A program made the translations under genes and the position numbers. Below are positions 5,777 through 7,759 of a stretch of 7,759 nucleotides of DNA, one piece after another. This DNA comes from Nanobdellati archaeon (GTDB taxonomy: Archaea > SpSt-1190), in the NCBI GenBank assembly GCA_015522095.1, contig WAMX01000062.1, forward strand, positions 1 to 7,759, in the 5' to 3' direction. Each line of letters begins with the position of its first letter. The first letter of the stretch is position 1. Under the pieces are notes generated by a model. It did not search any database, was not told the origin of the DNA, and saw only the letters and a list, made by a program, of their open reading frames with translations.

Positions 5777-6092
5777 TCCCGCCTTTGCCGTTGGCACGGT
5801 CGTGCTGCTACTGCTCAGCATTGTTGTCAGCATGAAAATTATGATGAGGTTCTCCGATAGCGGGGAGAAGATGACGCTGGAGAGGCTCGTGGAGGAGGCG
5901 GCAGCCGGGAAGGACGGGAAAATGAGACTCGATGTCCCTGAAGGGTTCAATGTCTGCCGCGCATTTGGCTTCAGGCCCGGCTGCTTCGGGGGAGTGGGGG
6001 TCGTGCCCGGATGCTGGGTGGAGGAGGGAAGCTACCTCGTTAAGGCGCGCGGCATGGAAGGGGGAGTCTGCCTCAATTTCACGGTGATATGA
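5766..6092 (+). CDS. Membrane-anchored protein with four-cysteine domain (108 aa)
   Basis: Residues 7-27 form an N-terminal membrane anchor (AFAVGTVVLLLLSIVVSMKIM). A charged linker (28-57) leads to a small domain with four cysteines, C64, C73, C83 and C102, two of them in similar PGCF and PGCW contexts ten residues apart. An even number of cysteines in a part likely to lie outside the membrane suggests two disulfides. There is no CxxC pair, so a zinc site is less likely. The ATG overlaps the previous gene by 11 bases, and the stop overlaps the next gene. It resembles the build of a minor pilin or pseudopilin, but no family is recognised. Confidence 0.85.
   Translation: MESNPAFAVGTVVLLLLSIVVSMKIMMRFSDSGEKMTLERLVEEAAAGKDGKMRLDVPEGFNVCRAFGFRPGCFGGVGVVPGCWVEEGSYLVKARGMEGGVCLNFTVI
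6083..6088 (+). promoter_or_regulatory. GGTGAT ribosome binding site with two possible starts
   Basis: GGTGAT matches the archaeal anti-Shine-Dalgarno sequence and sits inside the end of the upstream gene. It directly abuts an ATG at 6089 and is three bases from a second ATG at 6092. Counting from the usual GGAGG position, 6092 is the better spaced, so the next protein may begin with one Met fewer than annotated. Confidence 0.55.
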
Positions 6093-6466
6093 TGGATACA
6101 AAGGTGCTCTACCTGTCCGCATTCATCGTGACAGTGATTGCGCTCTCGGTAATAATGGTGGTGCGGCCCCTGAACAGGCTGGTCTTTGAGGAAGACATCA
6201 TGAAGGATGCATTCATCGCGAGGGTGGACGGGGACAGGCTGACAATACTCTTCAGCGGGAGGCTCAACGCGGGGGAAGTCCGGCTGAAAAGCGTGGATGC
6301 GGGGAAGCTGGAGGTCGTGTTCATATCTGAGGGGAACACCGTCACAAGGAGGTTCAGCGGGGAGCTCAGACCCTTCGAGGAAGTTTCAGCGGAAATACCG
6401 GAAGGCGCCAGAAGCTACATAATATACTATGACGGGAAGAGGCTGAGGGGAGGTGTGCTTGGATGA
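6089..6466 (+). CDS. Membrane-anchored protein with beta-rich domain (125 aa)
   Basis: An N-terminal anchor (7-25, LYLSAFIVTVIALSVIMVV) is followed by a roughly 95-residue domain without cysteine that shows alternating polar and hydrophobic strands (DRLTILFSG, KLEVVFIS, RSYIIYYDGKRL), as in a small beta sandwich. The anchor-plus-beta-domain build is what pseudopilins and archaellum stator proteins (FlaF/FlaG type) look like, but I see no specific signature of either. Two adjacent ATG codons (6089, 6092) could be the start. Its stop overlaps the next ATG (ATGA). It is part of the operon read from the platform-gene promoter. Confidence 0.87.
   Translation: MMDTKVLYLSAFIVTVIALSVIMVVRPLNRLVFEEDIMKDAFIARVDGDRLTILFSGRLNAGEVRLKSVDAGKLEVVFISEGNTVTRRFSGELRPFEEVSAEIPEGARSYIIYYDGKRLRGGVLG
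6449..6455 (+). promoter_or_regulatory. Strong ribosome binding site for the 44-aa gene
   Basis: GGAGGTG lies seven bases before the ATG at 6463, inside the end of the upstream gene. It is the best Shine-Dalgarno match of the cluster and is the main reason for accepting the very short frame after it as a gene. Confidence 0.7.
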
Positions 6467-6597
6467 GGGGCCTCACACAGGAGGGGATGAAATGGTTCGT
6501 GATGATCATAATAGTTCTCCTGACCCTTGCGCTCGCCATCATAATCCCCGGAAAGTTCATAGCCATGCAGGATGCCTTCCTTAACCTTTGGAAGTAG
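6463..6597 (+). CDS. Small membrane protein 8 (44 aa) with possible prepilin-like N-terminus
   Basis: The start overlaps the previous stop (ATGA) and has a strong GGAGGTG site. The sequence MRGLTQEGMKW is followed by a hydrophobic helix (12-29, FVMIIIVLLTLALAIIIPG) and a short tail ending LNLWK. Arg-Gly followed by a short polar run with Glu at +4 and then a hydrophobic helix resembles class III signal peptides, though the Glu position is not classical and residues GMKW interrupt the hydrophobic core. It begins with MRG like the next gene. It ends the operon: five bases after its stop comes a new TATA box. Family unknown. Confidence 0.75.
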   Translation: MRGLTQEGMKWFVMIIIVLLTLALAIIIPGKFIAMQDAFLNLWK

Positions 6598-6601
6598 AGA
6601 G

Positions 6602-6610
6602 TATAAATAT
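6602..6610 (+). promoter_or_regulatory. TATA box of the third transcription unit
   Basis: TATAAATAT is the most canonical TATA box in the window, centred about 25 bases before the ATG at 6631. The predicted transcript would start at the ATG and be leaderless. A G run (GAGGGGGG, 6613-6620) lies between the two; it could serve as a ribosome binding site only if transcription started further upstream. Confidence 0.82.
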
Positions 6611-6630
6611 CCGAGGGGGGTTAGAATTCC

Positions 6631-7185
6631 ATGAGAGGGTTCAACCAGGTCATAATGCTGGTTATAATGGTCATAATTGGCTCATCGCTTCTTTTCCTCG
6701 GGCTGAAAACCATAGGCATGGTTGGCGGCGGGATAAAGGACATACAGAACATAGGCACGAGCGAGAGGCAGAAGTTTGAGAATATGCAGAGCCTTGCAAG
6801 CGCCTGCGAGGACTGGCTTTACGGGGACAAGTACAGTGCGGACGCGATACTCAACACATACAGGCTGCCGGCAAGGATGCGCCCCTATGTGAGGGTGTGG
6901 TCCATCTGCGGGGAGGAGCTCAACAATATCGCCCAGAACTGCTACAAGGAGACGGAAGTCACGCGGGACTGTGCGGGGGGCGGATACCTCAAGGCGGACT
7001 CCTATGTCATCGAGAGCTGCTCAAACATCTGCGTGAATGTCAGGAAGATTTATGACAAGTGCAGCAATGCCTGCCCGGACAAGGGAGGAATCTGCTTTGA
7101 AAAGATTGTGGACTCCCTGGGCTCTTCCATAGACGATTCAGATCTCCAGATAAGGGGGAGCGAGCTCGAGAGGGCGTGCAGTTAG
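6631..7185 (+). CDS. Membrane-anchored cysteine-rich protein (184 aa, ten cysteines)
   Basis: MRGFNQ leads into a hydrophobic segment (7-24, VIMLVIMVIIGSSLLFLG), then a Gly-rich stretch and a helical linker (35-58). The remaining domain has ten cysteines at 59, 93, 104, 114, 130, 134, 144, 148, 155 and 183. Their even number and likely location outside the membrane suggest up to five disulfides; the closely spaced set at 130-155 (CSNIC, CSNAC) could alternatively bind metal. A possible class III signal is MRG before the hydrophobic run, though no Glu follows. It has its own promoter, so it may be expressed at a different level from the operon before it, as an abundant surface or filament component would be. 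I recognise no family. Confidence 0.9.
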   Translation: MRGFNQVIMLVIMVIIGSSLLFLGLKTIGMVGGGIKDIQNIGTSERQKFENMQSLASACEDWLYGDKYSADAILNTYRLPARMRPYVRVWSICGEELNNIAQNCYKETEVTRDCAGGGYLKADSYVIESCSNICVNVRKIYDKCSNACPDKGGICFEKIVDSLGSSIDDSDLQIRGSELERACS

Positions 7186-7194
7186 GGGAAAGGC

Positions 7195-7698
7195 ATGGAT
7201 GAGAGCGGGACGGGGAAAGTAATTCAGGTTCTGGTTGCAACAATACTCGTAATCGCTGCCGTCTACATGTTTTCCAGAATTCCTGGAAGCGTGGTTGCGG
7301 ACTTCGTGGAAACTGCCACGGGGGGCATGATAAAGATAAGGGCAAAGGCATTTGACAGCAGCGCTGCAATTGAAGCCTGCAGGGACTTTGACAGGGCAAT
7401 GTACATGCGCGAGGCATTCGAAGCCGAGAAATTTTACGGCCTTTTTGACAGGGGCATAGGGGAGGAGAAGCTGAGTGAGATGGTGACCCTGTACTGCGGG
7501 GCGGCCCTTGAGCTCCTTGATGCCCGCAACATAAACAGGACTGCAACGGAGATTGCAAGCGACTATGGCAGGGTCTATGGGATAGACATCTCGGAAGACC
7601 GCATAAGGGAGATTCTGAATGGGGACGGCAGGAGCGCTGCAGAGGAGCTTTCGATTTACCTGAGTGAGAGGATAAGGGAAGCCATGGAGGGAGAATAA
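7195..7698 (+). CDS. Membrane-anchored helical protein (167 aa), unknown family
   Basis: A polar start (MDESGTGK) precedes one hydrophobic segment (9-26, VIQVLVATILVIAAVYMF). The rest is a charged, largely helical domain with two cysteines (62, 101) and a helical C-terminal third (about 95-165) rich in Glu, Arg and Ala. The ATG lies nine bases after the previous stop with AGGGGAAAGG before it as ribosome binding site, so it is cotranscribed with the cysteine-rich gene. The single-anchor build suggests a minor pilin-like or accessory membrane subunit. No signature of a known family is seen. Confidence 0.88.
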   Translation: MDESGTGKVIQVLVATILVIAAVYMFSRIPGSVVADFVETATGGMIKIRAKAFDSSAAIEACRDFDRAMYMREAFEAEKFYGLFDRGIGEEKLSEMVTLYCGAALELLDARNINRTATEIASDYGRVYGIDISEDRIREILNGDGRSAAEELSIYLSERIREAMEGE

Positions 7699-7699
7699 A

Positions 7700-7759
7700 G
7701 TGAACGGCATACGGCTTCTCGGGGCTGTGGTCCTTGTGGGAGTGCTTTTTTCAGTAGTG
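7700..7759 (+). CDS. N-terminus of a further membrane or secreted protein, truncated by the window end
   Basis: A GTG one base after the previous stop opens a frame that runs to the window end: MNGIRLLG followed by a hydrophobic run AVVLVGVLFSVV. GGAGG (7686-7690) lies nine bases upstream. The 20 visible residues look like a signal peptide or N-terminal anchor. Only this much can be said, but it shows that the cluster continues beyond the window. Confidence 0.7.
   Translation, partial: MNGIRLLGAVVLVGVLFSVV

Noticed and set aside
7040..7710. Minus-strand frames opposite the last two anchored proteins
   Set aside because: Pro, Ser and Cys rich shadows without start signals; the plus-strand genes have promoters, ribosome sites and N-terminal anchors.
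1..7759. CRISPR array, tRNA, rRNA, insertion sequence or integrase
   Set aside because: No spaced repeats, cloverleaf, rRNA-like segment, terminal inverted repeats or transposase motif was seen; the only longer repeat found is the 71-base pair.

Overview
The window looks archaeal. It has AT-rich TATA boxes about 25 bases before start codons in an otherwise GC-rich sequence, starts that appear leaderless, GGTG/GGAGGTG-type ribosome binding sites inside operons, heavy use of AGG and ATA codons, and a FlaI/TadA-type ATPase paired with a FlaJ/TadC-type membrane protein. I cannot name the lineage. The very compact gene order and the many unrecognised tiny proteins would fit a small-genome (for example DPANN-type) archaeon, but that is inference.

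Layout. Bases 1-71 are an exact copy of bases 770-840, which lie inside the ATPase gene. The copy breaks off at 71 into a short coding-like tail of an unidentified gene (73-234). A minus-strand gene for an MTH1-like Nudix hydrolase follows (173-637). It diverges from a secretion ATPase (717-2921) across an 80-base AT-rich promoter region. A second TATA box lies just after the ATPase stop and precedes a double-T2SSF membrane platform protein (2954-4885). Eight very small membrane-anchored genes (37-125 residues) then follow, mostly touching or overlapping, to 6597. A third strong TATA box (6602-6610) starts another unit: a ten-cysteine membrane-anchored protein (6631-7185), a second anchored protein (7195-7698) and the first 20 codons of a third gene (7700-7759) that runs off the window.

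How it fits together. The hexameric ATPase and the platform protein are the motor and inner-membrane base of a type IV filament or secretion machine (the archaellum, archaeal pilus and Tad superfamily). The small downstream proteins nearly all have one N-terminal hydrophobic segment, and three begin MRG or MRGRG, as class III prepilins can. They are the natural candidates for pilins, minor pilins, assembly factors or exported peptides. The cysteine-rich ectodomains suggest disulfide-stabilised surface parts. None of the small proteins matches a family I can name, so this is a conserved motor with an unrecognised set of partners. No prepilin peptidase gene is in the window. The Nudix gene is probably an unrelated housekeeping neighbour.
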